Origin: Azospirillum thermophilum
GTDB lineage: Bacteria; Pseudomonadota; Alphaproteobacteria; Azospirillales; Azospirillaceae
Reading direction: 5' to 3'
Length of the DNA: 64,000 nt
NCBI RefSeq assembly: GCF_003130795.1
Contig: NZ_CP029353.1
Location: 1,131,501 to 1,195,500, forward strand
The translations under genes and the position numbers were made by a program. The notes under the pieces were generated by a model, which saw only the letters and a program-made list of their open reading frames with translations, was not told the DNA's origin and did not search any database. How positions within the stretch are numbered: the stretch's first letter is position 1; each line of letters begins with the position of its first letter. Of this stretch, positions 24,388-31,748 are shown piece after piece.

Positions 24388-25329
24388 ATGACGGACAAGA
24401 GCGAGACCGGGAGCCTCTCCCTGAAGACGCGGCTCTACGCGTGGTGGGAAGGCTATGACCTCTCCGGCATGCGCAGCCGGCACAAGGCGGAGGACCCGGA
24501 CGGGGACCGCCACGACCAGCCGCAGCACCCGCAGCCGGCGCCGGGCATCGACCGCTGGGGCAAGCCCCTGTGGACCGCGACCCGCATCGAGGTGGCGGAG
24601 AAGCTGTGGGGCGAGGGATTCAATACGCCCGGCGGGTCCGACCACATCCCCTATCTGGTGAAGCCGCTGGGGCTGAACCCGGCGATGAGCGTGCTCGACC
24701 TGTCGGCCGGGCTGGGCGGCACCAGCCGGACCATGGCGGGCAAATACGGCTGCTGGGTCACCGGGCTGGAAGCGTCGGAGCTGCTGGCCAAGGAGGCGAT
24801 GATCCGCTCCTTCAAGGTGGGGCTGGAGAAGAAGGCGGCGATCGAGACATATGATCCCGAGCATTTCTCTTGGTCCAAGCGGGTGGACGCCGTCGTCTAC
24901 AAGGAGGGGATGTTCACCGTCCGCGACAAGGAGCAGATGTTCGACGGGATCGAGATGGCGCTGAAGCCGCGCGGCCATCTGCTGATCACCGACTATACGG
25001 TCGAGCCGGACAGGCTGGAGAGCAAGGCTGTCCAGTCCTGGATCGCCAAGGATCCGCTGGAGCCGCATCCCTGGCCGAAGGACCGCATGGCGGCCGCCTT
25101 CGCCCAGCGCAACCTCGACCTGCGCATCACCGAGGACATCACCGACACCCACCGCAACCTGATCCTGACCGCCATCCAGGGCCTGGTCGGGCATCTGGAG
25201 AAGCACCACATGGACCAGCAGACCAAGCTGGCCGTGATGGACGAGGTGGAGCTGTGGGCGCGCCGCGTCGCGGCCATCGACGCCGGCATGCGGGTGTTCC
25301 GGTTCTATGCGCTGAAGCCGGCGGAATAG
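24388..25329 (+). CDS. SAM-dependent methyltransferase, class I
   Basis: A 313-residue protein with a Rossmann methyltransferase core. The SAM-binding motif is VLDLSAGLGGTSRTMA (about residue 104), followed by an acidic residue in VTGLEAS and motif LLITDYTV near residue 195. The N-terminal 60 residues are charged, with a His/Pro-rich part, and have no known domain. Motif I most resembles small-molecule methyltransferases such as phosphoethanolamine or sarcosine types, but the substrate cannot be assigned. It is transcribed alone, upstream of two tRNA genes. Confidence 0.82.
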   Translation: MTDKSETGSLSLKTRLYAWWEGYDLSGMRSRHKAEDPDGDRHDQPQHPQPAPGIDRWGKPLWTATRIEVAEKLWGEGFNTPGGSDHIPYLVKPLGLNPAMSVLDLSAGLGGTSRTMAGKYGCWVTGLEASELLAKEAMIRSFKVGLEKKAAIETYDPEHFSWSKRVDAVVYKEGMFTVRDKEQMFDGIEMALKPRGHLLITDYTVEPDRLESKAVQSWIAKDPLEPHPWPKDRMAAAFAQRNLDLRITEDITDTHRNLILTAIQGLVGHLEKHHMDQQTKLAVMDEVELWARRVAAIDAGMRVFRFYALKPAE

Positions 25330-25368
25330 CCTCCCGCAAAAAAATCGTCACGGGATGCATTTTTCCTC

Positions 25369-25397
25369 TTGAGCATCAGCGCCAGCCCGGCTATTAG
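25369..25397 (+). promoter_or_regulatory. Sigma-70-type promoter of the tRNA-Leu/tRNA-Ala unit
   Basis: TTGAGC and TATTAG are separated by 17 bases. Transcription would start near 25404, 35 bases before the tRNA-Leu gene. It lies between the methyltransferase stop and the tRNAs. Confidence 0.7.
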
Positions 25398-25438
25398 AAC
25401 GGCCCGCGTGAAGCGAAGTAAAACGAAGATCGCGGGAC

Positions 25439-25524
25439 GCGCTTGTGGCGGAATTGGTAGACGCGCTAGTTTCAGGTACTAGTGACCGCAGGTCGTGGGG
25501 GTTCGAGTCCCTCCAAGCGCACCA
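25439..25524 (+). tRNA. tRNA-Leu (anticodon CAG)
   Basis: The acceptor arms GCGCTTG and CAAGCGC pair perfectly around an 86-base class II tRNA with a long variable arm and an encoded CCA end. The anticodon loop in CTAGTTTCAGGTACTAG gives CAG. The D-loop GGCGGAATTGGTAGACGCG and T-loop GGTTCGAGTCC are canonical. Confidence 0.97.
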
Positions 25525-25528
25525 TTAT

Positions 25529-25604
<76 letters not shown>

Positions 25605-25613
25605 AGTTTCTCC

Positions 25614-25650
25614 GGGGCTAAAGCGGAAACGCTTTAGCCCCGTTGCTTTT
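25614..25650 (+). terminator. Rho-independent terminator of the tRNA unit
   Basis: GGGGCTAAAGCG-GAAA-CGCTTTAGCCCC is a perfect 12-pair stem with a stable GAAA tetraloop. It is followed by GTTGCTTTT, nine bases after the tRNA-Ala gene. Confidence 0.93.
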
Positions 25651-25681
25651 CAGGCCAATGCTTGGCCGCCGCCCGCCGGGG

Positions 25682-26161
25682 TCAGCCGGGAAGGGCCGCC
25701 TCGACGCCAGCCGGAGTTGCCGGACGGCGGGGAACCAGCAGGTTCGCGACCATCGTCATCACCACCTCGTCCTTCTGGTTGAAGGTGACCGTCCGGATGC
25801 GGGCGACGCCGCTGTCCGGCCGCTTGCCGGACTCGCGCAGTTCCAGCACCTCGCTCTCGATGCGCAGCCGGTCGCCGGGACGGGTGGGGCGGGGCCAGCT
25901 CACCGATTCGACACCGAGCCCGATATAGCCGCCGGCCAGCCGCGTCTCGCCATCGACGATCATCCGCATGGTCAGCGCCGCGGTGTGCCAGCCGCTGGCC
26001 GCCAGACCGCCGAACAGGCTGTCGCGCGCCGCATCCTCGTCCAGGTGGAAGGGCTGCGGGTCGTAGTTGCCGGCGAAGGCGACGATCTCGTCGGCGGTGA
26101 CGGTCCGGCTGCTGCTGCCGGCGAAGCGGTCGCCGACCTTCAGGTCCTCCAGGTAGCGCAT
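25682..26161 (-). CDS. MaoC-like hotdog dehydratase
   Basis: A 159-residue single-hotdog protein. The hydratase signature is FAGNYDPQPFHLDEDAARDS followed by FGGLAASGWHT, with the catalytic Asp and His of (R)-specific enoyl-CoA hydratases. It could hydrate an enoyl-CoA in fatty-acid or mesaconyl-CoA-like metabolism, but the substrate is not set by sequence alone. It is divergent from a TetR-family gene, and two operator-like palindromes lie in the shared gap, so it is probably under that regulator. Confidence 0.88.
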   Translation of the reverse strand: MRYLEDLKVGDRFAGSSSRTVTADEIVAFAGNYDPQPFHLDEDAARDSLFGGLAASGWHTAALTMRMIVDGETRLAGGYIGLGVESVSWPRPTRPGDRLRIESEVLELRESGKRPDSGVARIRTVTFNQKDEVVMTMVANLLVPRRPATPAGVEAALPG

Positions 26162-26253
26162 GGTCCCCCGTTTCCTCCGTTTCGTCCGGCCGGTGCCGCC
26201 GGTGCCGCGTGCCGCCCGAGGCTGGACCGGCGCGGCTGGTGAGATTAAGTTAA

Positions 26254-26306
26254 AGACAGGTCTGTCTCATCTGTTGTCCTCGCAGAGGATAGAGACAGGT
26301 CTGTAT
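26254..26306. promoter_or_regulatory. Pair of TetR-type operators between the maoC-like and tetR genes
   Basis: AGACAGGTCTGTCT at 26254-26267 and AGACAGGTCTGTAT at 26293-26306 are inverted repeats of AGACAG around a two-base centre. Their centres are 39 bases apart. Their place in the divergent promoter region and their symmetry fit binding sites for the adjacent TetR protein. Confidence 0.7.
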
Positions 26307-26322
26307 CATTGTCAAGCCGGGT

Positions 26323-26967
26323 ATGGGGATCGTCATGGTGGCAGAGGCGCGTGCGGAAGAGGCCCGCAAGCCGGCGCGGGAGCGGGTGCTGGACACCGCG
26401 GCGGAGCTGTTCTACCGCGAGGGTATCCGCGCCGTCGGGGTGGACACCATCATCGCCCGGTCCGGCGTGGCGAAGATGAGCCTCTACCGGAACTTCGCCT
26501 CGAAGGACGAGCTGGTCTGCGCCTATCTCGACCGGCTGCACCAGCAGTTGCTGGCGTGGTGGGAGAGGGTGACGGCGCGCCATCCCGGTGACCCGCGGGC
26601 ACAGTTGAAGGGGCTGTTCGTCTCGCTCGGCCATTGGGTGGCCCATCCGCGCTTCGTCGGCTGCCCCTTCAGCAGCGCGATCAATGAACTGCGCGAGCCC
26701 GACAACCCGGGCCGCCTGCGGGCGCTCGGCGTCAAGCGGGAGGTGCTGGAGCGGCTGTCGCGGCTTGCGGCGGAGGCCGGGGCGGCGGAGCCGGACAAGC
26801 TGGCCCTGCAGCTCCAGATCCTGATGGAAGGGGCCTATACCGCCGGCCAGTCGCTGGGGCCGCAGGCTGGTCCGGCCATTGCGGCGGCCGGCGCCGCCCT
26901 GGTCGATACGGCGCTCGGCGGTGCGCAGGCCGACACCGGCGCCCGGGGCGGCCCGGCCGGCCGCTAG
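26323..26967 (+). CDS. TetR-family transcriptional regulator
   Basis: A 214-residue regulator with a TetR HTH (RVLDTAAELFYREGIRAVGV, then VAKMSLYRNFASKDELV) and a C-terminal domain of the kind seen in regulators of fatty-acid or aldehyde metabolism (GCPFSSAINEL). A second in-frame ATG at 26335 has a well-spaced GGGGAT and may be the true start. It is divergent from the MaoC-like gene, and two matching palindromes lie just upstream of its start, so autoregulation plus control of the MaoC-like gene is likely. The inducer is unknown. Confidence 0.88.
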   Translation: MGIVMVAEARAEEARKPARERVLDTAAELFYREGIRAVGVDTIIARSGVAKMSLYRNFASKDELVCAYLDRLHQQLLAWWERVTARHPGDPRAQLKGLFVSLGHWVAHPRFVGCPFSSAINELREPDNPGRLRALGVKREVLERLSRLAAEAGAAEPDKLALQLQILMEGAYTAGQSLGPQAGPAIAAAGAALVDTALGGAQADTGARGGPAGR

Positions 26968-26989
26968 CGGCTTTGCCGGAAAGCACAAA

Positions 26990-27013
26990 CGCCGCAGACC
27001 GGGGCCTGCGGCG
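26990..27013. terminator. GC-rich hairpin between convergent tetR and sciP genes
   Basis: CGCCGCAG and CTGCGGCG form an 8-pair stem around ACCGGGGC, 22 bases after the tetR stop and 24 bases after the sciP stop on the other strand. No T tract follows, so termination is plausible but not certain. Confidence 0.5.
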
Positions 27014-27037
27014 CAAGAGTCGCGGTCGAAGGATCGG

Positions 27038-27364
27038 CTACTCGGCGGCGTCGACGCGCGCCCGGACGGGCTGGCTGCCGCGGTAGTCCTGCAGGCGGGT
27101 GGCGCGCAGGCCGCGCATCCCGTGGCTGTCGATCAGCCGCTGCCAGGACAGGAACTCCTCGACGGACAGGGTATAGCGGCGGCAAGCTTCCTCGAGGCTG
27201 ATCAGCCCGGAACGGACTCCGGCCACCACCTCCGCCTTGCGGCGCATGACCCAACGCTTGGTGTCGGGCGGGGGAAGATCATGCTCGGTCAGGGGACGCC
27301 CGGCCGGGCCGATTACCGACGCTCCACCGGACGCCTCGTCGAGTTCGGATTCGCGTGACGACAT
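27038..27364 (-). CDS. sciP: SciP-like DUF1153 protein (CtrA inhibitor family)
   Basis: A 108-residue protein whose core, LTEHDLPPPDTKRWVMRRKA followed by LEEACRRYTLSVEEFLSWQR and a GLRATRLQDYR end, is the DUF1153/SciP HTH signature. In Caulobacter SciP binds DNA and CtrA and blocks CtrA activation of target promoters, including motility genes. The ATG at 27364 has GGAG nine bases upstream; an in-frame ATG 30 bases earlier lacks a site. It lies beside flagellar genes. A CtrA-box-like TTAA-N7-CTAA at 27429 is upstream. Confidence 0.9.
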   Translation of the reverse strand: MSSRESELDEASGGASVIGPAGRPLTEHDLPPPDTKRWVMRRKAEVVAGVRSGLISLEEACRRYTLSVEEFLSWQRLIDSHGMRGLRATRLQDYRGSQPVRARVDAAE

Positions 27365-27428
27365 GCGCGGACGCTCCACAATCGAACAGTGCATTCCACG
27401 ATTTCGGGGTACCCTATTCCTCTCCCGC

Positions 27429-27445
27429 TTAACAAATGCCTAAAC
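27429..27445. promoter_or_regulatory. CtrA-box-like sequence upstream of sciP
   Basis: TTAACAAATGCCTAAAC reads TTAA-N7-CTAAAC, close to the CtrA consensus TTAA-N7-TTAAC. It lies about 70 bases upstream of the sciP ATG. In Caulobacter sciP transcription depends on CtrA; whether that holds here is inference. Confidence 0.45.
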
Positions 27446-27528
27446 GATAGGGTTAACGACCTGTGCCCAAAATGAGCGCAGCCCCTGGAATTCCCGGCGC
27501 TTTTACCTGAGGCTCGGCCATATGCGAA

Positions 27529-27554
27529 GGGCCCCGGCGGGGGTGCCGGGGCCC
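27529..27554. terminator. Perfect 10-pair hairpin downstream of flgD
   Basis: GGGCCCCGGC and GCCGGGGCCC form a perfect stem with a six-base loop, 48 bases past the flgD stop on the minus strand. There is no T tract. It is the likely 3' end of the fliK-flgD transcript. Confidence 0.6.
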
Positions 27555-27602
27555 ATTCGGATAAGCGTCGGAGGGGGTAGCGGCGGCGGCCCGCCCGCCG
27601 GG

Positions 27603-28346
27603 TCAGTGCACCGTCATGATCTTGGACAGCGGCACCTCGGTGCTGCCGACGGTCAGGGTGGTCTCGCCGTCCTTGGTCTGGCTGACGCCCGCGACGGTGC
27701 CGAAGGTGTAGGTCTTCGCCTTGATGATCTGGTCCTCCTTCTCGCCGGTGGGGGCGATGTTCAGGCGGTAGCTGCCCGGAGGAACCGGCAAGCCATTGTC
27801 GTCCTTGAAGTCCCAGTTCACGATATGCTTGGTGCCGGCCGTCTTCTCGCCGGGGAAGGAGCGGACCTTGCGGCCGGCCGAGTCGAGGATGTCGACGCGC
27901 ACCGACTTGGCGGCGGTCTCCAGCTCGTAGCCCAGCGGCGCCTGGGTCATCCCCTGGGCATAGTCGAACTGATCGCCTTCATAGCTGATCATGCGGCCGA
28001 GATAGGCGAGGTTGGTGGAGGCGGTCGAGGCTCCCTGCAGCTTCAGAAGCTTGTCCAGGCGGCTGTTGGTGCCGATGTTCTGCTCGACGTTGGCGAACTC
28101 GACCAGCTGCTTGGTCATCTCGTTCGTGTCCATCGGCTTCAGCGGGTCCTGGTTCTTCATCTGGGTGGTCAGCATCTTCAGAAAGGTCTCGAAATTGTCG
28201 CCGAGACCCTTCGTCGCGCTGGCGGTCTTCGCCTCTTCCGCCGTCTGGCTGCCGGTGCCCTTGGCGGCGCCGGTGGTGTTGGTCTTCGTGCTGGTGTTGG
28301 CGGCCGTGTTGGTCGTCTGGCCGCTGCCGGTGATCGTGGTGGTCAT
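27603..28346 (-). CDS. flgD: Flagellar hook assembly (capping) protein FlgD
   Basis: A 247-residue protein. After a Thr/Asn/Lys-rich leader comes the FlgD core motif FETFLKMLTTQMKNQDPLKP followed by MDTNEMTKQLVEFANVEQ (about residues 53-90). The C-terminal half is a FlgD Ig-like/Tudor region (GYELETAAKSVRVDILDSAG, then GLPVPPGSYRLNI). FlgD forms the scaffold that caps the growing hook. It follows the fliK-like gene by 43 bases on the same strand and probably shares its sigma-54 promoter. Confidence 0.94.
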   Translation of the reverse strand: MTTTITGSGQTTNTAANTSTKTNTTGAAKGTGSQTAEEAKTASATKGLGDNFETFLKMLTTQMKNQDPLKPMDTNEMTKQLVEFANVEQNIGTNSRLDKLLKLQGASTASTNLAYLGRMISYEGDQFDYAQGMTQAPLGYELETAAKSVRVDILDSAGRKVRSFPGEKTAGTKHIVNWDFKDDNGLPVPPGSYRLNIAPTGEKEDQIIKAKTYTFGTVAGVSQTKDGETTLTVGSTEVPLSKIMTVH

Positions 28347-28389
28347 GGCGGAAGGTCCTGTCTTCTGAATTGCGGTGCGGCGGCCGGGA

Positions 28390-30537
28390 TCAGGCGCGGA
28401 TGTCGACGCGGCCGGGGCCGAGGGTCACGGTATAGGCTGCGGTGTCGGCTGTCTCGTCCTCGCCGTCGCCGCCGAAGCCGCGCCCGCGCCGGCCGAAGCC
28501 GCCGCCCTGGCGCTCATCGCCCTGCGACGGGGCTCCGTCGCCGCGCAGGCTGAAGGAGAGGCTGCCGGAGTCGGCCTTCAGCCCGGCGTCCTGCAGGGCA
28601 CGCTCCAGCCCGCGGCTGTCGCGCTGCAGAAGCTCCAGCGTCTGGGCCTTCTCCACCGCGACCATCGCGCTGACGCGGCCATCGGCGCCGATGTCCAGCT
28701 TGATGTCGATCCGGCCGAGCTCGGCGGGGTTCAGGTTGATGGTGAAGCGGTCCACGTCGTCCGCGACGTTCTTGCGGATATGGACGGCGATCTGGTCGGG
28801 TACGCCGGCCGGCATGCCGGCGGAGCCGCGCGACGGGCGCAGCGTCGCCGCCGCCGGGGAATCCAGCGGAACCGCGCCGCGCTGGCCTTCCATCGCCGCG
28901 ACCAGCGGGTGTGCGCCCGGCCGGTGTTCGGCGGCGGCGGTCCCGCCGGCGTCCTGGCCCGCGGCCAGCGCCGCCGTGCCATCGACGGCCGCCGCGGAGT
29001 CGGTGGCGCCGGCGGAGGCGGCCGACCCGGCGGCCGGCGGTTGAGCCGCGGCCTGAAGGCCGGACTGCGCGGCGGCCTGGGCGGTTGCCTGGGCGGTTGC
29101 CTGGGGGGCCGTCTGACCGGCGGTCTGGCCCTGCGGCTGCTCGCCACCCCTGCCCGAGTCGGCGCCGGAGTGATGGCCGGTGCGCCCGTCCGCCGGCTTG
29201 CCCTTCACGCCGGCGAGCAGATCGGCGAAGCCGGCGGCCGCCTTCGCGGCATCCTCGTCGGCCGCTTCGGCGTCGTCGGCGGTCTTCGCCCCGGCAGCCG
29301 CCGCATCGGCCGGCTTGGCATCGGCCGCCGCGGCATCCGCCGCCTTGGCGTCGGCAGCGGCGTGCGCCCCGGCCGCGTCGCCGGCCGCAGCCGTGGCGGC
29401 GCCGGCCATGGTCCCGGCGGTGGCGGCAGCCGCCTGCTGGGCGGCCAGGACCGCGGCGGCGTCCGCACCGGCGGGCGCCGCCCCGGTGCCCGGAGCGGTC
29501 GCGGCCGGCGCAACGCCGCCAACCGGGCCGGCTGCGTCACCGGCAGTCCCGGCGGTGGCCGGCGCCGCCTGCGCCGCAGCCGCAGCCGCGGCGGCAGCGA
29601 GGGCGGCTTCGGCGGCTTCGGGGCCGGCGGCCTGTGTCGTTTCGGCGGCCGGGGGCTGGAGCGGGTCGCGCGTCGCCGGCTCGACGGGCTGCGGTTCGGT
29701 GTCGGGCGAGGCCTGGACCATCGCCCGAAGGGCCGCATCGGCGCCATCGGTCCACCCGCCGTTCTCCGTGGCGGCGCTCTCCGCGGCGGCGTCCTCCGCC
29801 GCGTCCTTTCCGGCCTCATCCTCCGCCAGTGCCAGCAGGCCGTCGTCGGCCGGCAGGTCGGCTGCGGGCATCGCCCCGATGGCCTGCCCGGCGGCTTCGC
29901 CGGTCGTCGCGGTTCCGCCCGCGGGGCCGGCGGCGACCCGGCCGGCCTTCGCCGCCTTGCCGGCATCATGGTTTGCGGGGTGCGGGTCGGCCGGGCCGGG
30001 CGCCGCCGCATCCTTGCGGTCGCCGTCCCTCGGATGATCGGCCCGGGGCGGCGCGGTTTCGTCGGACCGGGCGGCGCGCCCGTCCGCGGCGGCATCGCCC
30101 CTGGCGGTCCGGACCTCCCCGGCCGACTTGCCCTGCGCCAGCCTGTCCCGGGACAGCCGATCCTCGGCGGCCTTCCCGTCGCGGGCCTCGCGGGCGCTGC
30201 GGGCTTCGGCCGCGGCCCTGCCGTCCTGCTCCGTCCTGCGGGCGGCGTCGGCGCGGCCGGAGGCCTCGGACTGCCGGACCGGGCCGGTCGAGGACTGCTG
30301 CGCCACCGGCTCGGGCCGCGGGCGGGGCTTGACCGGCGCGCGCTCGGCCGCGGACTGCTCGGCCAGCTGCGCCTTGCGCTCGGCCGCGGTCTTCGCCTCC
30401 TCGCGGCGGCGCTCGGCGGCGTCCGCCAGCATGCGGTTCATCATCTTGGCGAACATGTCGTCCCGGACGCCGGTCCCCTGGGTCTGGGACTGCGCGTCGA
30501 AGATCGTGGACGCAGCGGCGTTCGACTGGATTTCCAT
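28390..30537 (-). CDS. fliK: FliK-like hook-length control protein
   Basis: A 715-residue protein. The first 500 residues are low-complexity and rich in Ala, Asp, Lys and Gly, the flexible ruler expected for FliK. The C-terminal 130 residues hold the conserved FliK export-switch domain, including INLNPAELGRIDIKLDIGAD and VEKAQTLELLQRDSRGLERA, then LSFSLRGDG. The ATG at 30537 has GAGGGA upstream; an earlier in-frame start lies within the promoter. FliK measures hook length and switches the export apparatus to filament proteins. It is longer than the roughly 400 residues of enteric FliK because of the Ala-rich expansion. Confidence 0.87.
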   Translation of the reverse strand: MEIQSNAAASTIFDAQSQTQGTGVRDDMFAKMMNRMLADAAERRREEAKTAAERKAQLAEQSAAERAPVKPRPRPEPVAQQSSTGPVRQSEASGRADAARRTEQDGRAAAEARSAREARDGKAAEDRLSRDRLAQGKSAGEVRTARGDAAADGRAARSDETAPPRADHPRDGDRKDAAAPGPADPHPANHDAGKAAKAGRVAAGPAGGTATTGEAAGQAIGAMPAADLPADDGLLALAEDEAGKDAAEDAAAESAATENGGWTDGADAALRAMVQASPDTEPQPVEPATRDPLQPPAAETTQAAGPEAAEAALAAAAAAAAAQAAPATAGTAGDAAGPVGGVAPAATAPGTGAAPAGADAAAVLAAQQAAAATAGTMAGAATAAAGDAAGAHAAADAKAADAAAADAKPADAAAAGAKTADDAEAADEDAAKAAAGFADLLAGVKGKPADGRTGHHSGADSGRGGEQPQGQTAGQTAPQATAQATAQAAAQSGLQAAAQPPAAGSAASAGATDSAAAVDGTAALAAGQDAGGTAAAEHRPGAHPLVAAMEGQRGAVPLDSPAAATLRPSRGSAGMPAGVPDQIAVHIRKNVADDVDRFTINLNPAELGRIDIKLDIGADGRVSAMVAVEKAQTLELLQRDSRGLERALQDAGLKADSGSLSFSLRGDGAPSQGDERQGGGFGRRGRGFGGDGEDETADTAAYTVTLGPGRVDIRA

Positions 30538-30576
30538 GGGACGGTCCCTCAAGGATGCAAGGCGCACCGTGGTCAA

Positions 30577-30592
30577 AGCAACTTCCGGGCCA
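30577..30592 (-). promoter_or_regulatory. Sigma-54 promoter of the fliK-flgD unit
   Basis: On the minus strand TGGCCCGGAAGTTGCT is a full match to TGGC(A/C)C-N5-TTGC(A/T). Transcription would start about 30 bases before the fliK ATG. It lies downstream of the terminator at 30755-30790, so fliK-flgD has its own promoter. Confidence 0.82.
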
Positions 30593-30754
30593 ATCGCCGC
30601 GGCAGGCTGGGGACCGTTCCGGGGCGGCGATCGCCCGGAATGTCCCGGCCGGCCGGCAGTTCCGTCCGGCGGGCGGCAAAAATCCGCCGGGTTTCCGCGG
30701 CCGTTCTTGCCGCCTGCCGCGGCGGCGGGGGGCCGGTCGAACGCGGCGGGCCGC

Positions 30755-30790
30755 TCAAAAAAAGAAGGGCCGCCCGGTGGGACGGCCCCT
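30755..30790 (-). terminator. Rho-independent terminator after the flgI-flgJ-flgN unit
   Basis: Read on the minus strand, GGGCCG and CGGCCC pair around a ten-base loop and are followed by TTCTTTTTTT. It lies about 65 bases beyond the flgN-like stop. Confidence 0.85.
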
Positions 30791-30853
30791 CCCGAAGACG
30801 GGACAGGTCGGATGGAGGCAATGGGGCGGGCGGACCCGCCGACAGGATGCGTC

Positions 30854-31366
30854 CTAGAGGCGCGTGTTCAGCGTCGCGGAGGTCTGCGGTCCATGGGTGG
30901 GCGGGGCGTAGGCGCGGCCGGCGGCACCGGCCGGGCCGTAGGCGGTCTTCGGAATCTGGCGCGCCCGGTTGATGGCGCCGACCACCGTATCCACCACCAG
31001 CTTCTGCGCCTCGCCGCCGACGCGCAGCGCTTCGGCATTCTCCTCGGTTGCGGCGCGCAGCGTGGTGGAGGCGTCCTTCAGCGCGCCCTTGATCTCCGCC
31101 GGCAGGTTGGCCAGCCCCTCGCGGTCGACGCGCAGAAGGCGGGACACCTCCTCGTAGACCAGCGACATCGGCTGCTTCTCGCGGGCGTACTGGGCCAGCT
31201 CGGCCGTCGGCCGGCGGTTGCGCACCGCCTCGGTCTCGCGGCGGAGCAGGGCGGTCATGCGGCCCATCAGGTCGATGAGCGCGCAGGCGCGTTCCTGCGC
31301 GGTCTTCGGGACGCTGGCGGGCGCCGGCCTGGCGGGCTGCGGGAAGCGGACGTCGACCTTATCCAT
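30854..31366 (-). CDS. FlgN-like flagellar export chaperone
   Basis: A 170-residue mostly helical protein: CALIDLMGRMTALLRRETEA and YAREKQPMSLVYEEVSRLLR resemble the long helices of FlgN-type chaperones that guard hook-filament junction proteins. The C-terminal 40 residues are Gly/Ala/Pro-rich. Sequence identity to enteric FlgN is not obvious; the call rests on helical layout and position. It overlaps the rod-binding protein gene by eight bases, after flgI. FlgN assignment is therefore moderate. Confidence 0.65.
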   Translation of the reverse strand: MDKVDVRFPQPARPAPASVPKTAQERACALIDLMGRMTALLRRETEAVRNRRPTAELAQYAREKQPMSLVYEEVSRLLRVDREGLANLPAEIKGALKDASTTLRAATEENAEALRVGGEAQKLVVDTVVGAINRARQIPKTAYGPAGAAGRAYAPPTHGPQTSATLNTRL

Positions 31367-31748
31367 GGCTGGCCTCCTGGGCGCGCAGAAGTTCGTTGTA
31401 GACCTGGCTGGCGATGCCGAGCCCGCCGCGCCGGCCGATCTGCCGGGCGAACTGCTCGTTCAGCATCGGGCGGAACATCTCCTCGCCCTTGCCGCCGCCG
31501 AAGGTCTCGTCCACTCCGAGGCCGTCGAACATGTGTCCCAGCATCTGGGTCATGAAGACGTTCTCGAAATCGTCGGCGGCCTTGTGGAGCTGGGCACGTT
31601 TTGCCGGATCGATCCTGCTCTCCAGCACGTCGGTGCGGGGCAGGATGCGGGCGGTGCCGCCATCCGCGAGGGGCCGTTCGCCCAGCCGTTCGACCTGCGC
31701 CGGCAGGCGGGGGGCGGGGGAGGCTGGAAGGGTGGGCGTCAGGTCCAT
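31359..31748 (-). CDS. flgJ: Rod-binding protein, FlgJ N-terminal domain only
   Basis: A 129-residue protein. The core AADDFENVFMTQMLGHMFDG and GEEMFRPMLNEQFARQIGRR is the FlgJ rod-scaffold domain. The muramidase domain found in enteric FlgJ is absent, as is common in alphaproteobacteria, where a separate lytic enzyme does that job. Its ATG overlaps the flgI stop (TGATG), and its 3' end overlaps the flgN-like gene, so the three are coupled. Confidence 0.88.
   Translation of the reverse strand: MDLTPTLPASPAPRLPAQVERLGERPLADGGTARILPRTDVLESRIDPAKRAQLHKAADDFENVFMTQMLGHMFDGLGVDETFGGGKGEEMFRPMLNEQFARQIGRRGGLGIASQVYNELLRAQEASHG

Noticed and set aside
30551..30570. TTGCA next to GGTGCG upstream of fliK as a second sigma-54 promoter
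   Set aside because: The -24 GG is at the wrong distance. The element at 30577-30592 fits fully.
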